From: Vibrio sp. 16
GTDB lineage: Bacteria; Pseudomonadota; Gammaproteobacteria; Enterobacterales; Vibrionaceae
Direction: 5' to 3'
DNA: 64,000 nucleotides
Assembly: GCF_963681195.1 (NCBI RefSeq)
Contig: NZ_OY808998.1
Coordinates: 310,001 to 374,000 of the forward strand
How positions within the stretch are numbered: the first letter of the stretch is position 1; each line of letters begins with the position of its first letter. Below are positions 51,611-61,121 of the stretch, piece by piece. The translations under genes were made by a program, and so were the position numbers. The notes beneath the pieces are model-generated. The model did not search any database. It was not told where the DNA came from and saw only the letters and a list, made by a program, of their open reading frames with translations.

Positions 51611-52614
51611 TAAAAGTCCTCCATGAGGTAGGCCAGCTTGTTATCGAGAAGTGGTAATGATTCATCGACAAACATAAACAGAAGATCACAGCGTATAGAC
51701 GTTCCGTCGATGTTGTAGCTGACTTCAAATGTCATTGTCTTTTTAAACGAGCCGGTAGTGGACTGAATAACAGAGTCGATCGAAATATGTTGCCCTAACA
51801 ACACTGGCGAGCTTTGGAAAAAACGAACCTCAGCCTGTTGCCCTAAGCCATTTAGAAACGAACCAACGAGAATATTAGAGACATCCATCAACAGCTCAAG
51901 CTCTTCAAGCTCTTCACTGTCTGCTGGCACTTTCATCAGCTTTTTAAGGTCAGAGACACTGGAGTCACTTAAAAGGACTAGCGCCTCCCCCGCGATACCT
52001 TCACCACTAAAGCCTTGGCATACTCCTGACACTTGATCGTTTTCCGCTAAGTCTCGCAGCGCCATGTGAAGCTCACTGACTTCAAAGATGTTTACATTAG
52101 GAAGCGGTAAGTGAACAAATACATCAAAATGACGAGCGAGAGCGTCAGCAGCGCGCCCAATAGATACGTTGGCAACTTCCATATAAATGTCGCGACGACG
52201 TAGAATCGGTAACTCAACAGAGACTGGCGTAATGACTTGAGGACGCTCAGCAGGCTGAACTAAGCTTCTAAGCACTTCGTTTAGCGCATCTTTATCGATC
52301 GGCTTTTGAATAAAGGCTTTTGCTCCAAGCCCCATTACACGCTCTTTGGCTTTAGGCTGAATATCGCCCGAGACCACAACAACTGGCACATCAATGCCAC
52401 GTTTACCAATTTCTTCAAGGGTACCGAAGCCATCGAGTTCTGGCATCGTCAAATCAAGGAACATCAGCTTAAATTGATGTTGCTCTAACTGCTCAAGTGC
52501 ATCCAAACCATGAACAGCGAAGGTGATATCGGCATTTAGCGAAGCGGGCAATGAACGAGCCATCTGTTTTCTTGCTAAGGCGGAGTCATCACATATTAAA
52601 ACTGGGTAAGACAT
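51610..52614 (-). CDS. CheY-like response regulator with CheC/CheX-like phosphatase domain
   Basis: 334 residues from ATG 52614 (MSYPVLICDDSALARKQMA); an ATG six codons upstream is a weaker choice. Receiver domain with D-D pair (CDDSA), phosphorylated aspartate in LMFLDLTMPELDG and lysine in FIQKPIDK. The C-terminal half has ELELLMDVSNILVGSFLNGLG, the E-x3-N active-site helix of CheC/CheX phosphatases. Such proteins dephosphorylate CheY or another receiver, so a role in chemotaxis or a sibling circuit with the PAS protein is likely. Confidence 0.88.
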   Translation of the reverse strand: MSYPVLICDDSALARKQMARSLPASLNADITFAVHGLDALEQLEQHQFKLMFLDLTMPELDGFGTLEEIGKRGIDVPVVVVSGDIQPKAKERVMGLGAKAFIQKPIDKDALNEVLRSLVQPAERPQVITPVSVELPILRRRDIYMEVANVSIGRAADALARHFDVFVHLPLPNVNIFEVSELHMALRDLAENDQVSGVCQGFSGEGIAGEALVLLSDSSVSDLKKLMKVPADSEELEELELLMDVSNILVGSFLNGLGQQAEVRFFQSSPVLLGQHISIDSVIQSTTGSFKKTMTFEVSYNIDGTSIRCDLLFMFVDESLPLLDNKLAYLMEDF

Positions 52615-52998
52615 TCGTACACCTACTGCCATTCGTACAATTAATAATTTCAGTTTAACAGATAGTTAGCGCATCAGGTACGGGAAGTTGTTGAATTATT
52701 AACTTTATCAAACGTCGTGAAAACGCTGGCCAAACGGTTTACTCACCGACCACTTTGACCCAAAACTCATCACTAGCCCTAGCCGCTGCTATCTGTTTTA
52801 AGGGTAGCTTAAAACTATCGATTTTCAGCAAGTTGCAGCGCCAATTTGATCCAGCGAGAGAAGAGGAAAATGGACTAATGGGCGCAACCATTCCCAAAAC
52901 CACGTGCTAGAACGAGCCAGTTCAGCAGTAAACCTTTGCTCTAGCCTAGATACAAAAAAAGCCTTCAAGTGAAGGCTTTTTCATAGCGATAGTACGAC
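52615..52998. other. Intergenic region between luxT and the response regulator
   Basis: 384 bp, no gene. Contains the luxT terminator (52957-52980) and, nearer the regulator, its promoter. No clear box identified. Confidence 0.45.
52957..52980 (-). terminator. luxT terminator
   Basis: AAAAGCCTTC, loop AAGT, GAAGGCTTTT: 10-bp stem next to an A-run that becomes U-run on the minus strand. Confidence 0.85.
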
Positions 52999-53457
52999 CT
53001 AGACCATACGAACCAGAGATTTACCAATCAGCCATTCCAGCTCTTTCTCGCTGCCTTGACCAAACTGAGTTTCAGTCATTTTGTACAAACGCTCAATCCC
53101 ATTTGTCGCAAACTCGTGAGTGCTTTGAGAGGTAACGATATGGTGGAAAAGCAAACGCAAAATCGCGCGAAACTCTTCATTGTCTAGCGCTTTCACCCAG
53201 CTTGAAGAAAACGCTTCTAAACCGTTATCAAAATCAACATGCTCAACAAACATCTTGAAAATGCGACCGTCTAACGCGGCAGTGAAGTCCGTTTTCTTTG
53301 GAAAGTGGTGGCTAATGCCCGTTCTAGAAACGCCAGTCTGCTGGCTTAGAGTGGTGTAAGACATTTTGTCATAACCAAGACGCAACAGTTGATCAACAAC
53401 CGCGTCCATGATCTTTTGTATCGTGATCTCAGTATCTTCTTTACTACGCTTTGGCAT
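52999..53457 (-). CDS. luxT: TetR-family regulator LuxT
   Basis: 152 residues from ATG 53457 (MPKRSKEDTEITIQKIMDAV); the frame to 53508 has no better start. N-terminal TetR helix-turn-helix TTLSQQTGVSRTGISHHFPKKTDF (residues about 32-55). Length and N-terminus match LuxT, known in Vibrio harveyi and relatives as a regulator of quorum-sensing and other genes (acting on luxO and swrZ). Assignment rests on remembered sequence, so a close paralogue is possible. Confidence 0.8.
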   Translation of the reverse strand: MPKRSKEDTEITIQKIMDAVVDQLLRLGYDKMSYTTLSQQTGVSRTGISHHFPKKTDFTAALDGRIFKMFVEHVDFDNGLEAFSSSWVKALDNEEFRAILRLLFHHIVTSQSTHEFATNGIERLYKMTETQFGQGSEKELEWLIGKSLVRMV

Positions 53458-53919
53458 GTTCAGGCTCTTCTCTTTGTAAATCCGTCTGTCTAACTCAATA
53501 AGAGTCATGCATAAAAAACCTCTTCTCTGTCGCCTACCTATACTGCGCTTGCATCAGATAAACCGTACAAGCAATCTAATTATGGTGTAAGCTAACCAAC
53601 ACAAGTACGCATTCCACGAACTTATGAAATGAAAAGGCATCATCTTTTCTAGATATAATTTGATTGCCGATAGTCTAATAATTTACTTTAGCTGACAACT
53701 AACTGAATGGCATTCTGACGCGTAAATGACATTAAATTTCGCCAATTAGTGATCTAGATCTCATGTCGGTAGATCCTCCGTTCGAAATCCATCCAGTTAG
53801 TAACTTGGAAACAACATAAAACGCAGCCTTGAAACAAATTCAACACCCTTTGCTTTTTATAGATAAACCGATCATTAGTCGCTAAAATGACCCTAATTTA
53901 AGTAAGAGGATATATTGAG
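53458..53919. promoter_or_regulatory. Divergent promoter region luxT / yfcZ-like
   Basis: 462 bp without genes between divergent starts. Long for a vibrio intergenic space, and AT-rich near 53640-53760. It must hold both promoters; I could not place them with confidence. The ribosome-binding site AAGAGGAT precedes 53920. Confidence 0.45.
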
Positions 53920-54213
53920 ATGAGCACTGAACAACAAGACGTTTGTGAAGCTTGCGGTTGCGCTGGAGAAATGGGTTTCATCATCAAAGAAGGCGACGAT
54001 GTCGCTGAGGTGACAATCTATGCGCAAGGCAAAGCACTGCTTGAGAGTGAACTGGCTAAATACATTGAACTGGCGCAACAAGTCTGCGCGGCAGTGCAAT
54101 ATGAAGTGTCCCCTATCGAAGAAGAGTCAAACGAGCTAACAGCACGTTTTAAATTTGAAGTCAGCGCAGAAAAACTGATCTTCGAATTGAAGACTCGCTC
54201 ACTGGCACGATAA
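53920..54213 (+). CDS. YfcZ/YiiS family protein (DUF406)
   Basis: 97 residues, ATG 53920. CEACGCAGEMGFIIKEGD and later ELTARFKFEVSAEKLIFELKTR match the YfcZ/YiiS family of small acidic cytoplasmic proteins. Function unknown. Followed by a terminator. Confidence 0.85.
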   Translation: MSTEQQDVCEACGCAGEMGFIIKEGDDVAEVTIYAQGKALLESELAKYIELAQQVCAAVQYEVSPIEEESNELTARFKFEVSAEKLIFELKTRSLAR

Positions 54214-54233
54214 CTTTCCAAGTGGACTATAAA

Positions 54234-54257
54234 ACGGGCATCACGCCCGTTTTTTTA
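54234..54257 (+). terminator. Terminator after the YfcZ-like gene
   Basis: ACGGGC, loop ATCAC, GCCCGT then T-run (54251-54257). Confidence 0.9.
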
Positions 54258-54335
54258 TGTCTGCAGCCTTCTCAGATTGACCCAAGGTTACGAGTCAATC
54301 CATACTTAAGAAAGTTTGATTCGTAAAGGCAAGGT

Positions 54336-54935
54336 ATGCGCACAATAGCTCTGGCGATGTTGTTAACCCTCACGACGGGCATTAGCTACGCCGCTCCATT
54401 AGATCAGTTTCGAATACTCAATCATCTTGATAACTACGGCAACCTTGATCTGCGAAATAAGCCTTATGATGAGCTCCCCCCAGGTCTTATCGTGGATGGA
54501 AACTTAAACATTGCAAAGACGGGTATCAAAACGCTCCCTGAAGGATTGCAAATTCATGGCAGTCTTGATGCGTCAAATAGCGCCCTGAGTCGGTTGGAGA
54601 AAGGGGTGAACATCAAAGGATTTGCCAACTTACTCGGCGCCAATATCAAACGCTGGCCGCCCGGAATTCAACTTGGGGGTTACCTCAACCTAACCGATAC
54701 GCCGCTCACCTCTCTGCCACCAAGACTCAGAGTAAAAGGCGATTTGAGTGTCATTCGCACGCCATTGACGAAGCTACCGGAAGGATTGGTCGTTGAGGGT
54801 AATTTGTACATTGGTGGCTCAAAAATTACCGAGTTCCCAAATACAATGACGGTACGGGGAAACATCTTTTTAGGTGGTAACCGGATCAGTAAATGGCCAA
54901 CCAAGCTCAACCTTGGGGGTGCCGTTGCTCCCTAA
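54336..54935 (+). CDS. Periplasmic leucine-rich-like repeat protein
   Basis: 199 residues with a signal peptide (MRTIALAMLLTLTTGISYAA). The mature part is built of about seven repeats of roughly 21 residues with the core LPxGLxVxGxLxL (for example ELPPGLIVDGNLNI, TLPEGLQIHGSLDA, SLPPRLRVKGDLSV, KLPEGLVVEGNLYI). This is a right-handed solenoid resembling leucine-rich repeats of the IpaH/YopM type, but exported. Role unknown; adhesion or envelope function is possible. Confidence 0.78.
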   Translation: MRTIALAMLLTLTTGISYAAPLDQFRILNHLDNYGNLDLRNKPYDELPPGLIVDGNLNIAKTGIKTLPEGLQIHGSLDASNSALSRLEKGVNIKGFANLLGANIKRWPPGIQLGGYLNLTDTPLTSLPPRLRVKGDLSVIRTPLTKLPEGLVVEGNLYIGGSKITEFPNTMTVRGNIFLGGNRISKWPTKLNLGGAVAP

Positions 54936-54952
54936 TGGGGTGGTTAAACGAT

Positions 54953-54978
54953 AAAGGGATGCGCTACGGCATCCCTTT
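54953..54978. terminator. Bidirectional terminator
   Basis: AAAGGGATGC, loop GCTACG, GCATCCCTTT between the converging repeat-protein and acyltransferase genes. Confidence 0.85.
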
Positions 54979-54992
54979 GTTCATTCTTGTCA

Positions 54993-56093
54993 CTAATTTT
55001 GGTTGTTCACCGGATTAGCGTAGCTGGCAATCAAATAAGGCTGAGCAGCTTCTGGCAATTGGACCAACTTATCTTTCAGGCTCTGCTTGACGCTTTGATC
55101 AACGTCTTCATTCCCTGCTGCCAGTTGGTTGATCGGAAACAGCTTATAGTGAAGATGAATTTGGCGGTCAATTTCTTCTGCGAGCGCTTCTGGCGTGTCA
55201 TAGGTCTGGTCGATAACGTCACCAAACGCAACGTGGACACGACCCTTTTCTCCCACGATGCCTTGAATGATGCTCTCGATGTCTTCGAACTCACCTTTTT
55301 CGTAGCATCCGTGCTCTGCTTTTTGCCATAGCTCTAACGCTTTTGCGATGTCACACGGATCATTTTCGTAAGAAATAGACACCGGAACAATCTTCAGCGA
55401 TTTAATGTACTCAGAAAATTCAATTTTCTGCTTACGTCCTTCAACATGGAACATCTTTAAGATCGCTGGATCGGTAAAGTCATTGCCATCTTTCGCGCGT
55501 CCTTCTTTTTGCGCAATCCAGATCGAATGCCCCGTATCCAACGAGTGCTTGATATAAGCAGATAATGTCCCAAGCGCCTTCATCATTTCACGCGGGCCTT
55601 TCGCTGAGCGTTTCACGATAAAACTCTTGTTCAAACGCATCAGTTCTGTTGCACACGGTTTTTTCAGTAAGTTGTCGCCAATCGCGATACGAACCGTTTT
55701 GTGTTCGCTTTGGTACAAACCGTAGTTAACTAAGGCAGGATCCATCGCAATGTCACGGTGATTGGAAACAAAGAGATAGGATTCCTGCTTATCAAGCTTC
55801 TCCAAACCGCTATAAGTCACCCCGTTTGTTGTAGTGCTAAGGGTTTGTTCAAGATATTTTTTTACTTCAAACTGTATCGCTTCAACAGAGTTGAGCTTAG
55901 ACCATTTCATTCTTAAGTACACTTTCACCAAAGGTGACATCAGTGCCTTAAACCAGCCAGCGTGGTTAGAGAAACGGTGCTGTAAAATAGCGCTAATAAA
56001 TTCTTCGTCGTTTACCAGTCGATCAATCGCCGCTGGAATCTCGTCATCATTGTAAGGACGGATATCAATAAATGGGTCGTTAGTTTTAGTCAT
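54993..56093 (-). CDS. PlsC-like acyltransferase
   Basis: 366 residues. Catalytic NHRDIAMDP (the HX4D motif), then LMRLNKSFIVKRSAKGPREM and WIAQKEGRAKDGND (the EGR-type glycerophosphate-binding block), as in the 1-acylglycerol-phosphate acyltransferase superfamily. Longer than PlsC itself (about 245), with a helical N-terminus of about 100 residues. Probable phospholipid acyl-transfer at the inner membrane; acceptor not certain. Confidence 0.85.
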   Translation of the reverse strand: MTKTNDPFIDIRPYNDDEIPAAIDRLVNDEEFISAILQHRFSNHAGWFKALMSPLVKVYLRMKWSKLNSVEAIQFEVKKYLEQTLSTTTNGVTYSGLEKLDKQESYLFVSNHRDIAMDPALVNYGLYQSEHKTVRIAIGDNLLKKPCATELMRLNKSFIVKRSAKGPREMMKALGTLSAYIKHSLDTGHSIWIAQKEGRAKDGNDFTDPAILKMFHVEGRKQKIEFSEYIKSLKIVPVSISYENDPCDIAKALELWQKAEHGCYEKGEFEDIESIIQGIVGEKGRVHVAFGDVIDQTYDTPEALAEEIDRQIHLHYKLFPINQLAAGNEDVDQSVKQSLKDKLVQLPEAAQPYLIASYANPVNNQN

Positions 56094-56206
56094 TTCTAGT
56101 TACATCAAACAAAAAGCTGGCCTATTCTACGCATAGATAGCGATCTTAGCAGCTATACTTCTCTCAGATTTGCAAAGGTCAGACCACGTTTTTACCTTAA
56201 CTTGAT

Positions 56207-56875
56207 TTGATATTGGATTTTGAGACGAGACACGTTACTCTTAGCGCCCCATTTGTAATGAGTATTCCCATGCACTACGCCACCTCACATCAGACTTCGC
56301 GATACGACTTCCTCCACTCCACGGCAAGACGAAAACTGTTAAAGCACACCCTTTTGCAGGTCAAAGAAGGTTTGGTATTGGTCAAGTTAGGCAAGTTAGA
56401 GTATGCCGTAGAACCAGGCCAGAGCTTCTGGTTGCCGTTTGATACTTTATGTGCAGTTAGCTACTTCCCAAATACTCACGTCCAATGTATTGAAATCTCG
56501 AGTCGAGTCCAAGTGTCGTTGCCTAAGCAAGGTGGATTTGTGTCCCTAACTGAACTTGCTCAAGCGATATTCAATCGCTTATCGGACGACTCACGAAACA
56601 CTCAATACGACGTCGATCTGCTCACCGTGCTGAAAGCCGACATCGCACAGTTGGCACCCACTCTGCAAGAGAGTCCATTGACCCAACAGGTCAATCAATG
56701 GAAGTGGGATTGCGCAGAGTCTGACCTAATAAATGAGCATCAGTTGGTATTGAAAATCCGTGAAGCGAAAAAGAGGCTTTTGTCGGGCAACAAAAGAGCG
56801 CAAGTCATCAATCAAATGTTTGATGGAAACGAAGCGCTATTCACGCAACTGGAATCCATCACGCTAGGTGACTAG
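56207..56875 (+). CDS. Cupin-like protein of unknown function
   Basis: 222 residues from a TTG (56207). An internal ATG at 56258 (MSIPMHYATSHQTSRYDF) is an alternative start; neither has a strong ribosome-binding site. LLQVKEGLVLVKLGKLEYAVEPGQSFWLPFDTLCAVSYF has the strand pattern of the AraC-type arabinose-binding cupin. The C-terminus is helical but lacks a clear AraC helix-turn-helix. Divergent from the acyltransferase gene. Confidence 0.6.
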   Translation: MILDFETRHVTLSAPFVMSIPMHYATSHQTSRYDFLHSTARRKLLKHTLLQVKEGLVLVKLGKLEYAVEPGQSFWLPFDTLCAVSYFPNTHVQCIEISSRVQVSLPKQGGFVSLTELAQAIFNRLSDDSRNTQYDVDLLTVLKADIAQLAPTLQESPLTQQVNQWKWDCAESDLINEHQLVLKIREAKKRLLSGNKRAQVINQMFDGNEALFTQLESITLGD

Positions 56876-56966
56876 TAGAAAAGTTTAACAATTTACTGGC
56901 TGAATAATCATTTACTAACTATAGATCTATGAGTAACCGCTCAATTTTATAGATAGGGATGTCCGA

Positions 56967-58835
56967 ATGAAATTCAGCCATAAAATCGTGGCAGCATCAT
57001 CTGCTCTCTTGCTTGCCACCGTCACTTTACTTACGCTCCAACAATATTACACCGTCAAAAGTGAAATTCGCTCGCAAGTCACCTCCAGTGTCAACGAAAT
57101 CGTTGATGGGGTAAGGGACACGACCGGAGCTGAAATCAACAGCCGCAAGGCGATCGCGGCATACGCGACAAGCATGCTTGAAGTCGATTTATCGCCCAAA
57201 TCCATCGAAGCGGTGTTGACGAGACCGGTTGTAAAAGAGACCTTTTTACTCGCCGGTTTAGGTTTTGAGAAAGATGGATCGAATATCAATAACGACCCTT
57301 CTTGGAATCCCGGACCAACGTGGGACCCACGCGTTCGCCCTTGGTACATTGACGCCAAAAATTCCGGCAAACTGATCATTACCGCGCCTTACGCCGATTC
57401 TGCTACCGGAGAGATTCTGGTCTCGATTGCCACCCCTGTTCGTGACAACGGCCAGTTCATTGGTGCGATTTTCTATGACGTAAGCTTGGCCGCCCTTGCC
57501 GAGTTGGTTAACCGAGTCCAACTTTTCAACGCCGGTTATGTATTTATCGTATCTGGAGACGGTACGACCATTGCCCACCCCAAAACGGAGCTAAATGGCG
57601 CTCCGATGAGAGATTTCCTCGGCGACGCTCAAATTAAAGAAGAGCCTCAACAAGTCATGTTGGATGGAAAGCAGTTCACCCTCGACTTTTCTAAAGTGTC
57701 CGGTGAAGACTGGTACATTGGTGTGATACTTGACGAGGAAGTGGCGTATCAATCCCTCGCGGACTTGCGAAACAGCTCGATTGTCTACTCGATTATCGCG
57801 CTTGTCATCAGTGTGTTTTTACTACTGTTACTGATTCGTGCTCTGATGAAACCTCTAGATACATTAAATGACGCCATCCAAGACGTTGCCTCTGGGCAAG
57901 GTGATTTGACCAAGCGCCTGGACACTAAAACAGACAAAGAGTTTTCAGTGCTGGCTTCTGGCTTTAATGATTTTACAGGAACCCTGCAACAACTGATAAC
58001 CCAGTCGAAAGCCATCGGCTCTGAAATTTTGCGTGGCTCGGAAATGACATCAATGGGCCTACAAGAGTCAGCAGCTGCAATGCAAGATCAGCTTCATGAG
58101 TTAGAACAGCTTGCTACCGCGATGCACGAAATGGCTACCACCTCTGGTGAAGTCGCCAACAATGCCCAAGGCGCCGCCGCAGCAGCAAAAGAAGCCGACG
58201 ACGCGACAAGCTTGGGGACTTCGGTTGTCAGCGATACGACGGGCGCAATTAATAACCTGTCGCAGAAAATCGATGAGGCAGTAGAAGAGGTTAAGGTGTT
58301 AGAGTCGGCAACCGATAACATTGAAACCATTCTGAAAGTGATCAATGACATTGCCGATCAAACCAACTTACTTGCTCTTAACGCGGCGATTGAGGCAGCT
58401 CGAGCGGGCGAATCTGGTCGCGGCTTTGCCGTGGTTGCCGATGAAGTGCGAACCTTGGCTCAGCGCACTCAAGAGTCGACCACTGAAATTCGCAATATGA
58501 TTGAACAACTTCAAGCCGGTGCAAGCTCAGTTGCCAACGCGATGAACATGAGTAAATCCACTGCAACCGATGCAGTTGCACGTGCGCAAGAAGCCAATGT
58601 CGCGCTCAACAGTATTCGCGATGCTATTCAACGCATTAGCGATATGAATATCCAAATCGCCTCTGCTGCAGAGGAACAAAGTTTGGTCGCAGAAGAAATC
58701 AACAACAACACTGTGAAGATAAAAGATCTCTCCACACAAGTGGCGGATGCGGCTGAAAACGCTAACATCGCGATGCAAGCCCAAACAGAGAATATTCGTG
58801 AGCAGGACTCTATACTGAACAAGTTCACCGTCTAA
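56967..58835 (+). CDS. Methyl-accepting chemotaxis protein with dCache sensor
   Basis: 622 residues. TM1 about 7-27, periplasmic dCache domain about 35-270, TM2 about 273-293, HAMP about 295-348, then the cytoplasmic signalling domain. Ligand pocket: [15 protein letters not shown] and [12 protein letters not shown], then [13 protein letters not shown], the R-x-WY ... Y ... D pattern of amino-acid-type dCache receptors. Signalling hairpin tip: [20 protein letters not shown] (residues about 457-476). Signals to CheA/CheW; ligand unproved. Confidence 0.95.
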   Translation: MKFSHKIVAASSALLLATVTLLTLQQYYTVKSEIRSQVTSSVNEIVDGVRDTTGAEINSRKAIAAYATSMLEVDLSPKSIEAVLTRPVVKETFLLAGLGFEKDGSNINNDPSWNPGPTWDPRVRPWYIDAKNSGKLIITAPYADSATGEILVSIATPVRDNGQFIGAIFYDVSLAALAELVNRVQLFNAGYVFIVSGDGTTIAHPKTELNGAPMRDFLGDAQIKEEPQQVMLDGKQFTLDFSKVSGEDWYIGVILDEEVAYQSLADLRNSSIVYSIIALVISVFLLLLLIRALMKPLDTLNDAIQDVASGQGDLTKRLDTKTDKEFSVLASGFNDFTGTLQQLITQSKAIGSEILRGSEMTSMGLQESAAAMQDQLHELEQLATAMHEMATTSGEVANNAQGAAAAAKEADDATSLGTSVVSDTTGAINNLSQKIDEAVEEVKVLESATDNIETILKVINDIADQTNLLALNAAIEAARAGESGRGFAVVADEVRTLAQRTQESTTEIRNMIEQLQAGASSVANAMNMSKSTATDAVARAQEANVALNSIRDAIQRISDMNIQIASAAEEQSLVAEEINNNTVKIKDLSTQVADAAENANIAMQAQTENIREQDSILNKFTV

Positions 58836-58861
58836 GCTCGACGCTAATCAACCCTATGTTA

Positions 58862-58887
58862 GGGCGCAATCTATGCGCCCTTTTTTT
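58862..58887 (+). terminator. Terminator after the chemoreceptor
   Basis: GGGCGCA, loop ATCTA, TGCGCCC then seven T. Confidence 0.92.
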
Positions 58888-58889
58888 AT

Positions 58890-60245
58890 TTATTCAGTGC
58901 TGACCGCCATCATGCTGCTTGTGCCAGAAACACGCATTTCGACACGTCCTTTCACGGAGGAGTACTCGCGTCCGGAGAGCAAATCAGTCCAATTGTGCTC
59001 AGAGGTCAACTCTATCGTTTGCGCCCGTTTCGATTTGTTGATGATAACAACGCCCTTCTCCCCACGAGAGAAGACCAAAACGTCATCCGACGCTTCAATG
59101 ACCTTCATCGGTTCACCGTGAACAGAGTTGTGGAACCTGATCGCAGCGACCATCTTAGGGTCATTCCACGCATTTAACCATCTCGGGTTACCACGTTTAT
59201 CTAAGTAGCCACTGGTATCTAGGTCGGTGTAGATGAGTGGCACCCCACCATCTCGCCCCAAAATATAGCTGTAGGCTAGCCACTCTAACGCTTCGTCCAT
59301 CACAAGGTTTTCAAAAACTTGGTTATTGGGGATGTCATGCGTGATGGCAAAAGTAATGGCTCGTCTTTGTGATAGCGCCTGCCCAAAACAGTATGGATCA
59401 ACCCAGCTTTTTAGACTTCCGCCGGCTTCGAGCGCGTCATACGTCACCTGAAACAATGGGAAATCGTAAGCACCGAAGCGGGTGTGAGCGAGAAAAGGTT
59501 CCAAGAATAGCTCGTACTCGGGCTTAGTGGCGCCGCCACTGGTAATGATCTCGCCGAAAATATGCGTGTCTTGGCAAATCTCCTCGGTCCAAACTTGTTG
59601 TAGATGCTCTAGAGTCATGTGCTTTGCCGCATCAATGCGAAACCCTTTAAATCCTAACTTTTTGAGCGCTAAAAGGTAGTTTTGCTGTTGGGTCACAACG
59701 TTGTCGCAGACTCGTAAGGTCGGTAATCCTGGATCTTGCGGACCTCCAGTAATACGACCGTTTTGGACTTGCCACTTGTCTTCCCAGTCCTTGATGCCGA
59801 ACGCTTCAACAAAATCAGGATAGTCAAATAAAGGCTCAGTCAGATCGCCAAACAGCTTCTGTGGTTCAAAGTAATCCGCTTCTGTTTGATAGTCTGCTAA
59901 CTCTTTATCACTTGGGTATTGTAAATCGGTGCGCACGGACGACTCATTGGCCATGTGATTAAACACCACATCGGCATAGACGCGAACGTCGTATTGCTTT
60001 AACTCTGCAATCATTGTCTTGACGTCGTCGGTATTCCCTAGCTGGTTATCAATAACGCGATAATCTTGCGGTTGATAACGTTGCCACCATTGAGTTCCCG
60101 CCTTTGTTTTTAGTGACTTCATTGGTGGCGAGACCAATACGGTTTTATACCCAGCTTGGGCAATTTCTTTCGCTCGCTTGGTCACCAGTTCATAGGGCCA
60201 ATCAAACGCATGCAAAATGACATCAGTTGCGTGAATGTTACACAT
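58890..60245 (-). CDS. Alpha-amylase (GH13)
   Basis: 451 residues from ATG 60245 (MCNIHATDVILHAFDWPYEL), preceded by AGGAACAGG; an upstream ATG at 60287 is poorly spaced. (beta/alpha)8 motifs: VYADVVFNHMAN (region I), GFRIDAAKHMT (nucleophile Asp), HIFGEIITSGG (acid Glu) and FAITHDIPNNQ (third carboxylate Asp). No signal peptide from this start, so cytoplasmic, acting on maltodextrins or glycogen. Convergent with the chemoreceptor. Confidence 0.92.
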   Translation of the reverse strand: MCNIHATDVILHAFDWPYELVTKRAKEIAQAGYKTVLVSPPMKSLKTKAGTQWWQRYQPQDYRVIDNQLGNTDDVKTMIAELKQYDVRVYADVVFNHMANESSVRTDLQYPSDKELADYQTEADYFEPQKLFGDLTEPLFDYPDFVEAFGIKDWEDKWQVQNGRITGGPQDPGLPTLRVCDNVVTQQQNYLLALKKLGFKGFRIDAAKHMTLEHLQQVWTEEICQDTHIFGEIITSGGATKPEYELFLEPFLAHTRFGAYDFPLFQVTYDALEAGGSLKSWVDPYCFGQALSQRRAITFAITHDIPNNQVFENLVMDEALEWLAYSYILGRDGGVPLIYTDLDTSGYLDKRGNPRWLNAWNDPKMVAAIRFHNSVHGEPMKVIEASDDVLVFSRGEKGVVIINKSKRAQTIELTSEHNWTDLLSGREYSSVKGRVEMRVSGTSSMMAVSTE

Positions 60246-60453
60246 CACCTGTTCCTTTGGTTGTTCTTCTTTATTGAACGTAATCATTTCATTGTCATCA
60301 TAGTAGCAAACAGGATAACCCTTCCTATCCCCCTAAGATGCACTTTTTGCGTAGTAGCCATAAGGCGTAGAGATAGCGAAACAGTGACCTTTCCAATAAA
60401 ATTGCCACCAAGACGAGGCTATACTGATAGATAAGTTAAGTAAGGGAAGCACA

Positions 60454-61095
60454 ATGAACAAAGTTCGTATTGATATCGTCTCTGATGTGGTTTGCCCATG
60501 GTGCATCATCGGCTACAAACGTTTAGAGCGAGCCTTGATGACACTGTCTGATGAAGTGGAAGCCGATATTAACTGGCACCCTTTTGAACTCAACCCAGCA
60601 ATGGGCGTAGAGGGGCAAAATCTCAAACAGCATTTACAGGAAAAGTATGGCACCAACGATGAAGCGAGTGACGCCGCTAGGCAAACGTTGACCCAACTTG
60701 GGAATGAAGTCGGATTCCCATTCCATTTCAATCCGGATATGCGCATCTACAACACGCGCAAAGCACACCAGTTGCTAATGTGGTCATCGAGCGAAGGGAA
60801 ACAGTTGGCGTTACAACTTGCACTTTTCCACTGCTACTTCACCGACAATCAAGATATCGGAGACGAAGAAGTCTTGATCCAATGCGCTCAAAGCGTCGGT
60901 CTAGACCCAAGTGTGGCCAAAGAGGTTATCCGTGATGAAGGCTGGGCAGAGAGTGTTGCCACTACGGAGCAGCAATGGCTTGAAGCCGGGATCAACGCCG
61001 TACCTGCGATTATCATTAATCAAAAACATCTGATCTCAGGGGCGCAAACAACCGAACTCTTGATTTCAGCGTTACAACAAATCACACAAGAGTAA
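60454..61095 (+). CDS. DsbA-like oxidoreductase, FrnE type
   Basis: 213 residues. VVCPWCIIGYKRL has the CxxC redox motif near the N-terminus; NPAMGVEGQNLKQHL and RKAHQLLMWSSSEGKQ, then GINAVPAIIINQKHLISGAQ (the cis-proline loop GVPAF-type) complete the thioredoxin/DsbA fold of the FrnE group. No signal peptide, so cytosolic. Known FrnE proteins act in oxidative-stress tolerance. Confidence 0.9.
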   Translation: MNKVRIDIVSDVVCPWCIIGYKRLERALMTLSDEVEADINWHPFELNPAMGVEGQNLKQHLQEKYGTNDEASDAARQTLTQLGNEVGFPFHFNPDMRIYNTRKAHQLLMWSSSEGKQLALQLALFHCYFTDNQDIGDEEVLIQCAQSVGLDPSVAKEVIRDEGWAESVATTEQQWLEAGINAVPAIIINQKHLISGAQTTELLISALQQITQE

Positions 61096-61096
61096 A

Positions 61097-61118
61097 AAGG
61101 AGAGCCTTGGCTCTCCTT
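61097..61118. terminator. Bidirectional terminator
   Basis: AAGGAGAGCC, two-base apex, GGCTCTCCTT, between converging genes. Confidence 0.85.
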
Positions 61119-61121
61119 AGT

